From Unio delphinus (taxonomy: Eukaryota > Mollusca > Bivalvia > Unionida > Unionidae), in NCBI GenBank assembly GCA_029339505.1, contig JAQISU010000003.1, forward strand, positions 22,781,001-22,845,000: a stretch of DNA of 64,000 nucleotides, in the 5' to 3' direction. Under the pieces are notes generated by a model. The model ran no database searches. It saw nothing but the letters and a program-made list of their open reading frames with translations, and was not told the origin of the DNA. Below are positions 1-11,900 of this stretch, piece by piece. Positions within the stretch are counted from its first letter, which is position 1; the number at the start of each line of letters is the position of its first letter. The translations under genes were made by a program, and so were the position numbers.

Positions 1-403
1 GTCAGATTAAGTATTTCCTGTCTGTAAGGTTTTGGAACTACTATTTGATAGTTCACTGACCACTCATCACCAACAGGTACCTTGGAAGGTCTCCATTTTC
101 TCATAAGAATTCCATTTTTAATGAAATAACTGACAGGAACTTCAATGACTTCAGTCTTATTTATGGCCCTTTGAAACAAACAGGAGATCTCAGGATCTTT
201 TTCCTGTTCGACGACAAGTGACTGTCGTTAATCATCCTGATTAAGAGAATGAGTTATTAAAAGAGGACCACTATGATCAATACCTTCTGATTGATCTAAA
301 CCAAGAGTAAAAGTGATCTCATCAAAAACCTGACCTATACAAACGCCAGTTGAAGGAATGCTGCCTTCTATAACACCATTCTCAAGATCATCACCCTGAT
401 TAG
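1..403 (-). pseudogene. Spacer repeat and start of integrase region
   Basis: Beyond the MITE the protease-spacer frame resumes at 403 and repeats the spacer unit with SIPSTGVCIGQVFDEITFTL, a near copy of the sequence at 985-925. After a TAA at 228-230 the same frame reads on to position 1, with NGILMRKWRP and IVVPKPYRQEILNL. This is the usual lead-in to the H2C2 zinc domain of Gypsy integrases. The HHCC residues themselves would lie outside the window. No reverse transcriptase or RNase H lies between protease and this region. Confidence 0.65.
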
Positions 404-854
404 TAGGGCATAACCGACTTTTGATCCGGAAATCCGATTCCACCGGATAGTATGAACTTCCTATTAATCGGAGTCGGACAAGGCAGGAACGACCGATTCG
501 GATAATAAAAATAATAAAGTTGAATTTCTATAGCACCGTGTCTAACACTGCGTGTCATTCGATAGTGCGTTAATAAAGTTAAATAAGAAGTCAGAAAAGT
601 CCATATGGTCAACACAACCACGCTGTGAGACAATCTATTTGAACCGGCGGGTGAAAACCGGAAATGAAGCCGGATATGGTAATGTACTAAGTAGCATGCT
701 AGACACGGCAAAACCAGATACCAGAAACCCGGAAACGGAAGATGAATTATTTTAGAAAAAAATACGGATTTAGCATTTCCGATTAATTGAATCGTATCCG
801 GAATCGGAAAAATTTCATGCCCAAAATCCGGAATTGGAAATCGGTTATGCCCTA
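404..854. mobile_element. hAT-type MITE, 451 bp
   Basis: The element starts TAGGGCATAACCGA and ends with its exact inverted complement TCGGTTATGCCCTA. It is flanked by the perfect 8-bp duplication CTGATTAG (396-403 and 855-862). An 8-bp duplication with TAGGG termini is diagnostic of the hAT superfamily. It has no transposase frame and carries many CCGGAA-like subrepeats near both ends. It sits inside the coding frame of the LTR element and supplies its stop codon. Confidence 0.9.
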
Positions 855-1856
855 CTGATTAGAATAAAGAGAATGAGTTGTCAAAAGAGGATCACTATGA
901 TCAATACCTTCTGATTGATCTAAACCAAGAGTAAAAGTGACCTCATCAAAAACCTGACCTTTACAAGCGTCAGTTGAAGGAATACTGGCTTTTTCAACAC
1001 AAGCCTGACCCACGCAGATGTCAGATAAGGGAATACTGCCCTCAATAACATAAACCTGACCCATGCATGTGTCAACGAAGGGAATACTGCTCTTTTCAAC
1101 TTCATTCTCAAGAGCTTTCTTTACCATAGCTCTAGTAACTGTACAAGCTTGAAATATATCAGGGATTTCTTTTTCAATCGGATTAACTTTCTGATCCAAA
1201 TTAGGCTTGTCAGTTACAAGTGGATTAACCACAACCTTGTCCCCAGCTAAGTCGTCGCCTAGCAATAAATCTATTCCCTCAACAGGTAAAATCGAGACCG
1301 TTCCGATTGTCACAGGTCCTGATACTAAGTCTGATGACAAATTTACACAATGGAGAGTTACATTAACAATGCCGCACTCTACTCCCTGAATAAGAACACT
1401 TTCATTAGAAGAAAACTTCTCAGAAAAAGGCAAAGTACCTGATAATAAAAGACTCTGAAAGGCTCCTGTGTCCCTTAAAATTTTAATAGGAGTGGGATTG
1501 GCTGAATCACCCAAGAGTGATATAGAACCCTTCGATATGAATGGTTCATAATTCTCCATATCAAAATCAGACTGGGATTTATTAGACCCAACAATTGTAT
1601 TGCTTTCAATACATGACTGTGACCTTGACCTCTTTAAAATAAGAGCATTTGGAACAGGCCTGTCTTGATTCTGATGCCTATTTTTCAATTCGTAGCAATC
1701 AGAAATAACGTGTCCTTTTTTCTTGCAAAAGTTACACGTCGGAAGAGACAAGGATCCAGAATCAAACTTCTCTGAAGTCTGATCTTTAAAAGTTGTGTTA
1801 GTTTGAGTTTGAGAAGGGCTTGAATTAGGCGGAAATACTTTTCTGCCATTAAATTG
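855..1856 (-). pseudogene. gag zinc knuckle and retropepsin-like protease
   Basis: This segment is in the same frame as the preceding gag, separated only by the TAA at 1857. It has one CCHC knuckle, CNFCKKKGHVISDC, at 1735-1694, then an aspartic protease with the catalytic motif LRDTGA near 1480 and a later LLLGDDLAG near 1250, which is usual for Gypsy proteases. After the protease comes a repetitive acidic spacer with units of the form SIP..D.C.GQV (three in a row at 1095-945). The frame ends at a TAG supplied by the hAT MITE at 852-854. The protease would cleave the polyprotein if intact. Confidence 0.8.
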
Positions 1857-2824
1857 TTAAGTAGAAGTCTTGTTAACAAAAGGAATTTTATGTGTCAAAG
1901 AATATTCATCAGCAGCTCTAGCAGCATTTTCCAAGGTTTCAATCTGATGCTCCTCAAGATAAGTTTTAACATCACTATGAACACAGTTTTTGAACTCTTC
2001 AATTAATATAATTTGCTTGAGATTTTGATAATCTTGCTCGACTTTCTTGGCTAAACACCATCTATCAAACAACTGCTCCTTTTGTCTAGCAAATTCGACA
2101 TGAGTTTGTCCAGCTTCTTTTCTGTAATTTCTAAATTTTTGCCTATAAGCTTCAGGAACTAACTCATAACCTCTTACAATGCATTCTTTAACTACGTCAT
2201 AATCACCACTTTGCTGAACAGACAGTGAAGTGTAAATCTCACTAGCCTTACCAGTAATTACACATTGTAGTAACTGAGTCAAATTCTCTCTTGGCCACTT
2301 TAAATTCTCAATTTGCATCTGCTCTTTTTGTAATTCAAATTGTCTTTCTTTCTTCCTTTCCTGTCTCTCTCTCTCCTCTTTCTCTCTATCAATCAGCATC
2401 TGCTCTTTTTGTAATTCAAATTGTCTCTCTCTCTCTCCTCTTTTTCAGATTGTAATTGTTTATCTTTCTCCTCTCTCTCAATTCACATTTGCTCTTTTTG
2501 TAATTCAATTTGTTTCTCTTTCTCCCTTTCCTGAAACTCCAGCTTCCTTAACTCTAATTCCATCTGGAATTTTAATTCTAATTCCTTTAGTTTAATGTCA
2601 GAGTCTGATGCAGACTTACTGACTGGAATCAAAGCACTTTGTTCCAAAAGATCCTGTTCTACCAAATACTGGACCAAAATCTTTTTGATATCTTATTTCG
2701 TTAAAGAAGCCTTCACTTCGGAAAGATCATATTTTTTGGCAAGTTGAACCAACTCGTCTTTTCTGAAAAGATCTAATTGCTCCTGGGTAGGATTAGAAAG
2801 AAATATTTATACCTTAGATGTCAT
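1857..2824 (-). pseudogene. gag (coiled coil plus SCAN-like segment), broken
   Basis: The frame begins at the ATG at 2824 and carries early in-frame stops near 2806 and 2690, then frame changes around 2400-2490. The first part is a charged, Glu/Gln/Arg/Lys-rich coiled coil built from near-repeats of a unit containing QFELQKEQM. The second part (2290-1860) reads like a Gypsy capsid; its tail, with IEEFKNCVHSDVKTYLEE and then NAARAADEY, resembles the SCAN domain that vertebrates took from Gmr1-like gag. A TAA at 1857-1859 interrupts it, after which the same frame continues into the zinc knuckle and protease. It would form the virus-like particle core if intact. Confidence 0.75.
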
Positions 2825-2916
2825 TTTGATACAAGCGTGTTAGTCTCACTAAAAATTTAAATTTTTCAAAAACTAGGGGAAATTCAAATTTAAATTCAAA
2901 TTTATTTAAATCTAAA

Positions 2917-2934
2917 CTCCTGGACGAGCCCCCA
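2917..2934 (-). promoter_or_regulatory. Primer-binding site, tRNA-Pro-like
   Basis: Just inside the LTR on the minus strand the sequence contains TGGGGGCTCGTCC, followed by AGGAG. This resembles the site complementary to the 3' end of proline tRNA that is known from murine leukaemia-type retroviruses. A few bases separate it from the LTR edge. It fixes the element's orientation and the LTR boundary. Confidence 0.75.
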
Positions 2935-2940
2935 ATTCTA

Positions 2941-3798
2941 TGTTACGTGCTTAGGCTCGAATAAGCAGCAACACAGAAAGAGTGAAAACTAACAAGCTTG
3001 TAAAACTTTAACAATGATTTATTTAAGTACAATTATTTTCATAAAATAAATAAACTTACGGTTTTAGAAAATCAAATCCAACAAATATAGAATTCACAAA
3101 ATAATCCACTAATGGAATTGCAAGTCCTGATAAATAAATATTCTAATAGTTCCAGGTTCGAATCTTGACAATGTAATCCAAAATGGCTGACAATGTCACG
3201 TGATGCAGTTCTTGTTTATTTTATCATCCACATGAATTATGAGCACATGTTTTCTCCTCCAAATAAATAATAAATCCTCTTTCTTCAATGAATTGACACA
3301 AAGTCCAGAATAAAATTAACACTCAAACATGAAATACACAACTAATAACTTACAGCCCAAAGATTCTACTACTGTTAGCCTCCAAAATTCAGCTATATAT
3401 AACTGTTCTTCTGAAGTAAACAAGTGATCACGCGCTTTTCTAGAAATTGATAGAAGGTCAGAGGAAGAGTCTACCTTTACCTAGTCACGTAATAATAGAA
3501 TAATCCAGAAGAAAATAAGCCACTAATTACTAAAAATAAAAAGTTGTCCTTGAAATTAACCAATAGTTGTAGATACTTGTTGACAATGTCCAAAGCAAGG
3601 TCAGGAATTAGATCCACTGTAAGCCAAGGTCAAAACTTGTTTACAATTAAAGGATAGTCAGCTTGTTTACAACTAAGAGTCTAGGTCAAACTGAATTTTC
3701 TAGAAAAAATCTCCCAATGAATGAATAAATATTAAACCCTAAATGACAAATTTAGATTTAACAATTAAAAAAATAAATAATTTAAATCCAATAGGCAT

Positions 3799-3802
<4 letters not shown>
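2941..3802 (-). repeat. 5' LTR of the Gmr1-like element
   Basis: This 862-bp LTR reads TGTTACG...CATAACA on the plus strand. It matches the solo LTR at 37670-38487 through most of its length, starting with the shared TGTTACGTGCTTAGGCTCGA. On the coding (minus) strand a TATATA box lies near 3394-3402, in the same relative place as TATATAA in the solo LTRs. The distal end abuts a (TA)n tract, so no target duplication can be read there. Confidence 0.85.

Positions 3803-3884
<82 letters not shown>
3803..3884. repeat. (TA)n microsatellite
   Basis: About 80 bp of uninterrupted TA lies between the LTR and the Penelope-like remnant. Confidence 0.98.
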
Positions 3885-3889
<5 letters not shown>

Positions 3890-6640
3890 AATAATGAATA
3901 TTCCCAATTAGTATCACAACGCATATTAAAAGTTTCTTTTGTACTATTCCTATAGAAAGAAGTATTTTCATTAATAAAAGAAAAGTGTAAACATCTAGGT
4001 CTATTGCATTTAGTTGATGATCCTTCTTATATGATGTTTTTTCTAAGCTAGAATTAATTAGGAAATCTTAATTCTTAAATTTTTAGTACTTTTATAAGCA
4101 ATAGTGGTTTTGCTTTTCTGTAGCCATTTAACACTTGCTTTACTTGATAATTTTCATAAATCCAAATATTTATTCATACTCTTAACTGTATTAAGCAAAC
4201 TTGGATTATATTCAATAACAAAAGGAATGATATTTTCATTTCTGCTTTTGACTTTACATTGTAAGGATTGAAGTTGTGTAAGAGAAGCTAATTTTTGGAA
4301 AGCAGTACTAATGCTGTCAATAGGGTAATTTTGATATATAAAATGCTGACCTAACTCTGTTAAAGATGATTTAAAAACTCATCCGAAAATAATTATTCTA
4401 TATCTTTTCACTTGACTATATGGTATATGGTATCTAGCTTTTACATGATTTAGGATGGCATAAAGAATATTCCACATACATGTATATTGAAGAATATTCG
4501 TGCTTTTAACATGAACCATGGAAGTGATGTCATTATTTTTATTTTTCATGACCTCAGCATCCAAAAATTATACTTTACTTTTGGACATATTGAATCTAAA
4601 TTTTATTGTTGGATGTAATTTATTTAAAGTCTATACAATAATAAACGTCATCTAATGAAAGATAGCGTCTAAAAATCTTAACCAAACCAAACTTCTGGTT
4701 TTAAGAGGCATTTTGTTTAGAAAATCATTTTCTAGTTTCTCCATAAAAAAAGATGAATAAGAAGTAACCATAGGACTACCCATTGCTGTTTCCATTTTTG
4801 GGAGATAGTTTGTATTACCAAATTGAAAAAGTTATTTTCAGCACAAGTTTTATCAAATCACAAACATGTTCTTTTGATAGTTTACATGTATATTCGTTTT
4901 CTTCAAGATAATATTTATGTTTCGATACCATCATTATGTGGTATATTCTTGTAAAGAGAAACCACATCAAGTGTGACTAGAAAAGAATTTTCGGTTAGTT
5001 TCGATAAAGATTTCAATTTAATAATGGAATCAAAGGTATCTTTGACATATGAAGTTAGTGATTTCATTAGCGGTTGTAAAATATGATCAACGTGATATAT
5101 ATTTGTAACTGAGTTACATGATGAAATAATGAGTCTACCTGGATATCTTATAGATATTGACTTATCATACGTTTTATGTTTTTTGGGTAATATATAAAAC
5201 TAAGGTGTGCATATTTGATTTGGGAAGATATCAAGTTCATCATATATGGAGCAATAGTGAAGAGTGATTTCATTAATACATTTGCTTATTTTTTCTTTCA
5301 TTTCTTCAGTATGGAGCAATAGTGAAGAGTGATTTCATTAATACATTTGCTTATTTTATCTTTAATTTCTTCAGAAGGATTATAGGAAAAGTTTTGCATA
5401 ATATACTTCATCATTAATTGTCTTTCTACTTCTTTAATATAAATCTCCTTATTTATGAATACTATGGTGCTTGACTTATCAGCTTTTTATTAATAATACT
5501 TTGTCTTATGATAAGGTACAATTCTTTTTTAGTTCTTCGCTAGATATGTTTGTGAAATGTTTTCTTTTATGACTGCTATTTTAAATTTCTTGTTTAGTTA
5601 CTTCAATTTAAAAATATATCTCATCCACTAGAAGGTGTAAATGATAATTCTTTTTTCATTGAAAAAGGGCTTATTTTGTAGATGAAAACTACTTTCATAT
5701 TGTAAATATGTATATGATTGTGAGAAAAGAAAAATTCCTTTAATTTTAATGATCTTGTATATTTGAAATATGCTTCTGCTAAATTAATATTATCATGCAC
5801 TTTGGTTCTTGGACAATATGACAACCCCTTACCTGGACTTACTCTTATGGTTATGTTGGATTTCTGTGTAATTTTATTTGCCTCATTTTTTACTGCATCT
5901 GCATAGGTTGCCTTTTGTGTGCCTTGGTCCATCAAGTTTTTTGCTTGAACATTTTTGGAATTGTTTTGAATGGCTCTACTGTTTTCTTCTTTGTGATTTG
6001 GTTGATAGGTTAATTTTGCTGTTGGCGATGTTTGTTGTATTTAATTTTCATTTCTTGGTTTAGTTACTGCACGTTTAGTTTTGACACTGATAAAGTTAAT
6101 TTCCTCTGCTAATTTATTTGGTTGTTGTTTATCTCTATTTGATTTCTATCTAGTAATTTTCAATGCTGATGTTTCTTTTTTGCCTGGAAAATTCTCTCTT
6201 TTTGTAACTTTTAAGTTGACATGCCAATAGTTTGTCTTTTTTAGATTCCGTATTTTTCAAAATGTTCATCATAAAAATTGCCAGTATTGCCTTTTATCCA
6301 CGTTTTTAGTTTATCTAGTTCTTTGTCTATCTTGATCACTCTCCTCTGATGTTTTTCTTTTAGTCTATCACATATTTCCAACGATACTTTCTCCAATAGG
6401 GTGTCAATAAATTCTTGAAACTTCTATGATGTCGTGTCATTCCCAATATGAATTTTTAGTTTGAAATGAATGTAATTCCTTTGGCACAAGTTTTTCTTCA
6501 AGACAGTTTTCAAGAAAGCATGCGTGTAGACCATTTTTCATCTGTTTCTTTACTAATCTTTCCATTGTCATTTTTAAATAAGTTGTTCTGTTGCTAATCT
6601 GTGGATCGTATGTTGATATTATGGTGTCATCCACATTCTA
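3885..6640 (-). pseudogene. Penelope-like element reverse transcriptase, decayed
   Basis: Read on the minus strand across several frame changes, this is a Penelope-like retroelement. In order: an N-terminal segment with GLHACFLENCLEEKLVPKEL (6634-6437); SLKLKEFFF (about 5745); the RT core with FYILPKKHK (about 5200), PGRLIISS (about 5135), LVTLDVVSLYKNIPH (about 4960) and TAMGSPMVTSYSSFFMEKLE (about 4790); a decayed catalytic region near 4660; then NFLDAEV and IPYSQ (about 4560-4400), IPFVIEYNPSL (about 4220), and a Cys-containing linker CNRPRCLHFSF near 3980. The GIY-YIG endonuclease expected after the linker is missing: sequence stops at the (TA)n tract. Many stops show it is inactive. Family identity is firm; exact ends are not. 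Confidence 0.85.
5245..5374. repeat. 65-bp tandem duplication inside the Penelope-like remnant
   Basis: Two adjacent copies, 5245-5309 and 5310-5374, each begin TATGGAGCAATAGTGAAGAG and differ at only a few positions. It is a local duplication that arose after the element decayed, since it breaks the RT frame. Confidence 0.9.
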
Positions 6641-6645
6641 CATAT

Positions 6646-6648
<3 letters not shown>

Positions 6649-6707
<59 letters not shown>
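6649..6707. repeat. (TA)n microsatellite
   Basis: About 59 bp of TA lies between the Penelope-like remnant and the next unit. Confidence 0.97.
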
Positions 6708-6710
<3 letters not shown>

Positions 6711-7978
6711 AACAGAATTGTTACCGAGAGGAAGGTGGATTAAATGAATAATACAAACACAATTTGTGAAAGAAAATATAAATTTATGTAATAAATTATA
6801 AATGAAAAAAATACAGATGTAACAACACAATAATTCATGCACTCAACCCACAATTACACTCACAACCATTCACAACACATGAACAAATTAAATATTAATA
6901 CAAAAGGAATCTCAGATGTAAAGGGATCTCTTGGACTATACACAGATCCAAGGATCCTTTACGAAAGTTAAATTAATGCAAGTATAAATTACGAAAAATG
7001 AACACAAACGACAAACTATACTATCTCACGATGGATTGCGATAACTAGCACGACCATATACTTGTATTCAATCAAGTTGCTAGCTTTTATTGATATCTAT
7101 GCGATCACTTGAAATATTATTGTGATCTGACATAAGCATGCAAATACAACAATGTATTAAATTGTATTACAATTTCAATACACATATGTGTCTCGACCCC
7201 GTATAACCGCACGATTCAGCAACAGTTGAATCGTCTCCCAGTTTCCCCGAAAACCTAGGGTTGACCAATACTATTATCGGACGTTTCCCTTCACGGATCC
7301 ACCACAGTTATACGTTCAGACAACATACAACATCTACCAGAACCAACGGTTCCTCACTACCCTAGATGTCGACCCGGATGTTTTACAACTCAGACAGCTC
7401 CGACACTCGGACTTCTAGCTTTCCGGATATTTACCCGTTACACAGATGTTGACGAACAGACAGTTCGACACACAGACAGATACTTCAATTCCGTTTGCAC
7501 AAATTAACGGCACAATCACATTCAGATATTTATACAGAGATGTTCCGGAACAAATAATAGATGTCCCACAACAAATCAGACGATATCAAAGACGTTTATC
7601 AAAAGACGGTATCAGATGTGTTAACAGCTACGGTATCAGAAATGGTATCAACTACGTTAGCAGCTACGGTATCAGAAACATTGACATCTACGGTATCAGC
7701 GATTATCAGATCTATGGTAACAGCGATTGTCAGCTACAGTATCAGAAACACGGTAACAGCTACAATAAACAAAACCAGACTAATAATAGTTGTCTCAAAA
7801 ATAATCTAAGCCGTAGATTACGATATTGCATTTAAAGTCTAATAGTGACTAGTAATTCCAAATATTCCACGTTTAATTGCAATAAAAGCATCATTATACG
7901 AAATGATAATCTGAATAAAATTCACAATAAAACGAAAATGTAAATTTAACACTCACCCCTTTGGCTGGAGATTGCAAG
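6708..7978. repeat. Left part of a TG...CA-bounded unit, no recognised gene
   Basis: The sequence begins TGTAACAGAATTG immediately after (TA)n. Its presumed other end, AATTCTGTGACA at 25671-25682, lies on the far side of the LINE array and again abuts (TA)n. The two parts sum to about 1.6 kb. Two AATAAA signals lie near 7914 and 7926. No conserved protein is recognised, and the open frame at 7446-7835 is mostly minisatellite. A solo LTR fits the TG...CA ends; a DNA element with a 12-bp inverted repeat is the alternative. Confidence 0.4.
7590..7765 (+). repeat. Degenerate ACGGTATCAG minisatellite
   Basis: Words such as CTACGGTATCAGAAA and ACGGTATCAGATG recur every 20-30 bp. The array keeps a frame open by chance of period, giving a Thr/Val/Ser-rich translation, which I do not regard as a gene. 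Confidence 0.7.
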
Positions 7979-7989
7979 ACGAGCTTATC
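7979..7989. repeat. LINE target duplication, junction 0
   Basis: ACGAGCTTATC lies between the left flank and the T-run that is the minus-strand poly(A) tail of LINE copy 1. It matches the other three array junctions. Confidence 0.85.
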
Positions 7990-8008
7990 TTTTTTTTTTT
8001 TTTTTTTG

Positions 8009-8035
8009 GGGGGGGGCACCAGACAGATGCCCCCT
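8009..8035 (-). other. 3' terminal hairpin of LINE copy 1
   Basis: On the minus strand GGGGGCA, a 9-nt loop and TGCCCCC form a stem just before the A-tail. The same hairpin is present in copies 2 and 3. Some LINE reverse transcriptases recognise such a 3' structure; this role is inferred here. Confidence 0.7.
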
Positions 8036-8982
8036 CCCCCTATTGAAAAAAAACTAGAAAGGTTTCATGTAGGTGTGTGTTCCCACCAATATGTAGTTAT
8101 GTGTTTTTTTATAATTTCCATTTAAATTATCCTAACCTTAATTTTTCCCATCAGGATTATATGATAATAGGAGGATATTTTGTCCTTAGTGTTATCTATG
8201 ACAATTTCACCCGAACCTCAGGGTCCATCATGGGTGTCTGTCTTATTTCATAAAGTTAACCCTGGCTAGGGGTTTCCTAAATCCTGTGTCTGCTATTTGT
8301 GTTGTGCTATATGTATGATGCTATATATTCATATGAATATTGTATATTTGTTAGGATAGCCGTTCTTGTCAATTGTCCCAGTTTTTTTCTAACCATATAA
8401 ATACCTCTAAAAAAACGGTATTTATTTCAGTATATACTTTATTTCCATTTAATTCATATATGTTCAATAATTTAGAATTTAGTACAAACCATGGTGTCTT
8501 AAAATGAAACACCCTATTGTTTTACTGTTTGTTCTATGATGTTCCATGTTTGTAATTTCCTTATTTATATACTAGATTACTTGGATCGAAATGGGATTCG
8601 TGCAATTTTTTTTATTATTATTCGCACTTCACCCTTCTCGATCTATTTTGTAATCTTTATTTATTTATAATTAAGCCCTTATTCCATTCCAAAAATGTTT
8701 ATATTCCCTTAAAACGGGCTTTCTGTGTAGATTCATGATCTCCACAGAGTAAAATTATATACTAACCAGTGATTTCATATGATAGCATGCTTCCCTTAAG
8801 AAAAAACACAAATCTTAGCTATATAATCTATCTAGTCCGTGTATTGTTGTAATGTAAATGTCTCGAGGTGAGCTTTGTTCCAAACTCTTTCACGGGCCTG
8901 TCCACTTCGCGTAGCGCCATGTGATATAGCCCCATGCTCTCATTGCTTGTACTTTTCTCTACCTGAGTTCCCTGTTCCCTCC

Positions 8983-11900
8983 TTATCTAAAATTTTCCCC
9001 ATAAGTCCTTATCGGTCCACATGCTATCATAATCTTGATAATAAAATCTATAATTTGTGTTAAAATATCATTGGTCAATATACCATCTAAATATAATAAT
9101 TGTTTTTCTTCATATGTCTGATTAATTCTAATATTTGTTATAATTTGGTTTCTATCAGTTTGAGTCTTGGAACATTCAAGTATAACATGTCTCTTATTAA
9201 ATGAAAAACCTTTGCATAGTGGACATTTGGGCGATACTTCGATCATATGCCGTCTGACTGCCATTTCCCCTGTCAACCATGCATCATGCATGTATTTGAA
9301 CAGTGAACTTTTTTTCCTCATTGATTTAAAATTGGTCCAGTTCCCCCATGCCCTATCCCATTGAATAGTTATGTATTTATGTTCAATCCTATTTTTTTCC
9401 TTATTTATTGTTTCTTGTGTTAGCCATTTGTATGTATATTGTGTATCGGTATCCCAAAATTCCTTAGCATCCCTATATTTGAATAATAAATCTTTTATGT
9501 ATCTTAATTTTCTTGGCACTTCTACAGTTTTAATTAATCTATTGTTCCTACATATGTAATTTCTCTGCTTCATAGAGAAACCAAAGTAATATATATATAA
9601 AGCCCTTGCCAAGCTATTTTGGGCTCTTCTTTAATTTCCTTAAATCTGTTCAAAATGTTGGTGTATTTAATTAGGATTGGATGAGGGAGACCTAAACCTC
9701 CCCTCATCCCTCCCTTATATAAAGTATTTTTGTTTGTATAGTGTATTTTATAACCCCATAAGTATTTAATAATATCGTTATCTATATTTTTTAGTGTAGT
9801 ATCTTTAATGTCTACTGTTTTCAATTTATAATTAAAGTGCACATACATATAGTTTTTTGCTATTTGTGCTCGTTCCAATAAGCATATTGGCAAAGGTGCC
9901 CAGGTTGCCACATTTTTTTTAATTTGTTCTTTTATATCTTTCAAGTTCTCTATCATTTCGTCCTTTCCAAAATGTATTCCTAAAGTTTTTATATTATCTT
10001 TAATAAGAGGAGCAGGTAGATCATGTATCTTACCCCTCCAGTTTCCTATTAGTAAAATTTCAGTCTTTTCAGGATTTATCTTAGAACCTGAGACTTTTCC
10101 AAATTTTTCAAATTCCTTTATAAGTTCATTATAGGATTTTTTATCTTGTATAAAGTTTGTGCAATCATCAGCATGTTGCAACATCTTAACTTCGTCTCTA
10201 ATGTTTGGAACTTTAATCCCTACAATGTTTGGGTTATTTCTAACTTTGGTACTTAGAATTTCTATTGCTATTACATAAAATAACATCGATAGTGGGCAAC
10301 CCTGCCTCACTGATCTGTGAATTTCAAATTTTTCTGTTTTTGCTCCGTTAACCTGTACAATCGAGTTTATATCATTATACAGGATTTTAGTCCAATTTTG
10401 GAAATTTTCTCCAAATCCAGATTTTTCTAGTGTCTTAATTATATAGTTATGTTCAAGTCGATCAAAGGCTTTCTCTTGATCAATTAGTACCATAGCACTA
10501 TTAGCACCATTTGTATTTATATAATCAATAATAGTCCTAATGTTTAAAATGTTATTCTGTATGTTTCTCCCTTTCGGTCCACTAGTTTGATTTATATTTA
10601 TAATTGGGTCTAGACACTTTTTGACCCTTTCCGTTAAAATTTTACTGATAATTTTAAAATCTACATTAAGGAGTGAGATGGGTCTCCAATTTTTAATTTC
10701 TTCCCTATTTCCTTTCCCCTTATATATTATTGTTATCATACATTGTGTTTGACATTTTGCTATTCTTAAGTGCAATATTGTTGTATAACCATTCTAGAAT
10801 TGGCGACAATTCCTTACAGAATTTTTTTTATAGAATTCTGCAGAAAGTCCATCTCTCCCTGGTGATTTATTTTTGCCTAATGTCCCTATTGTCTCAACTA
10901 TGTCGTCTTGTGATATAAATTCCTCACATTTGTCTCTATGTTCTGAGGTAATTTTTTCACAATTTGTCTCTCGTAAGTAAGTTTCTATATCTTCGTCCGC
11001 TATTCTCTGTGAAGTATATAGGTCCTTATAGTAATTGCGTATATATTCTAATATTTGAGTTTTGTCGTCTAGTATTTCCATTCCCGTATTTAATTTCTCT
11101 AAAATTTTCCCTTCCCCCCCCCCTTCTTAATTCCTCCCTTTTATAAAGACCCTCTACATTTTCATATAATTCTGTAAATAACCCAGCATTTATTCCCCTC
11201 CCTTTATAAAATTCTTTCTTTAATTTTTCTAATCTTAGTAATAACGTTTTTTTTTGTGTCCTGTATTGTTGTTGTGTTTATTAAATTTTCAAAGGCTTCT
11301 ACTTCTAATTTAAACTTCCTAATCCTGAATTTTGAATGTTTAATAGCTATTTTTTTAAATTTAACTTTTAAATTATCCCATTCTTTTATAATATTTATGT
11401 TCCCTATATTTTTAAAAACTTCTATTTCCTTAGTAATTTCATCTATAAATTCTTTTGTATTTAATATTTGATTATTTAATTTCCATGATCCCCGACCCCA
11501 TTTAGTTCTTTTAAATATCCCTACTTCTAAGAAAATTAATTTATGGTCCGAAACTTGGTAATCTAAAATCCCTGATTTAATATACTTATTTGTGCCAAAA
11601 CATGTACCCCAAAATTTATCTAATCTACTTGATGTATCCCCTCTTGTAAAAGTATATTCCACCCTTAGTAAATTTAACCGTCTATATATGTCAACCAAAT
11701 CTAATGAATCCATAATAAGTCTCATTGTGTTCCTAATCTGTAAGTCACCTTTTCCTAATTTCCCTATCGTTCTGTCTATTCCGTCCTCAATCCAATTAAA
11801 GTCCCCCCCAATAATCAAATTTTCCCCAATATAGTTGTCTAAGTACTCCTTTAACTGTGTTGCAAAGGCATTTTTCATATTACACACTGGCATGTATATA

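Larger units (their letters stand above)
1..3802 (-). mobile_element. Gmr1-like Ty3/Gypsy LTR retrotransposon, 5' half
   Basis: An LTR retrotransposon lies on the minus strand and runs off the left edge. Reading leftwards it has a 5' LTR (2941-3802), a proline-tRNA-like primer site, a gag with a SCAN-like segment and a CCHC knuckle, a retropepsin with DTGA, a repetitive spacer, and the start of an integrase-type region. Two further LTRs of the same family stand alone at 31280-33017 and 37670-38487. Several in-frame stops and a hAT insertion show that the copy is dead. The Gmr1-like assignment rests on the SCAN-like gag and on integrase-type sequence following protease without an intervening reverse transcriptase. 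Confidence 0.75.
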
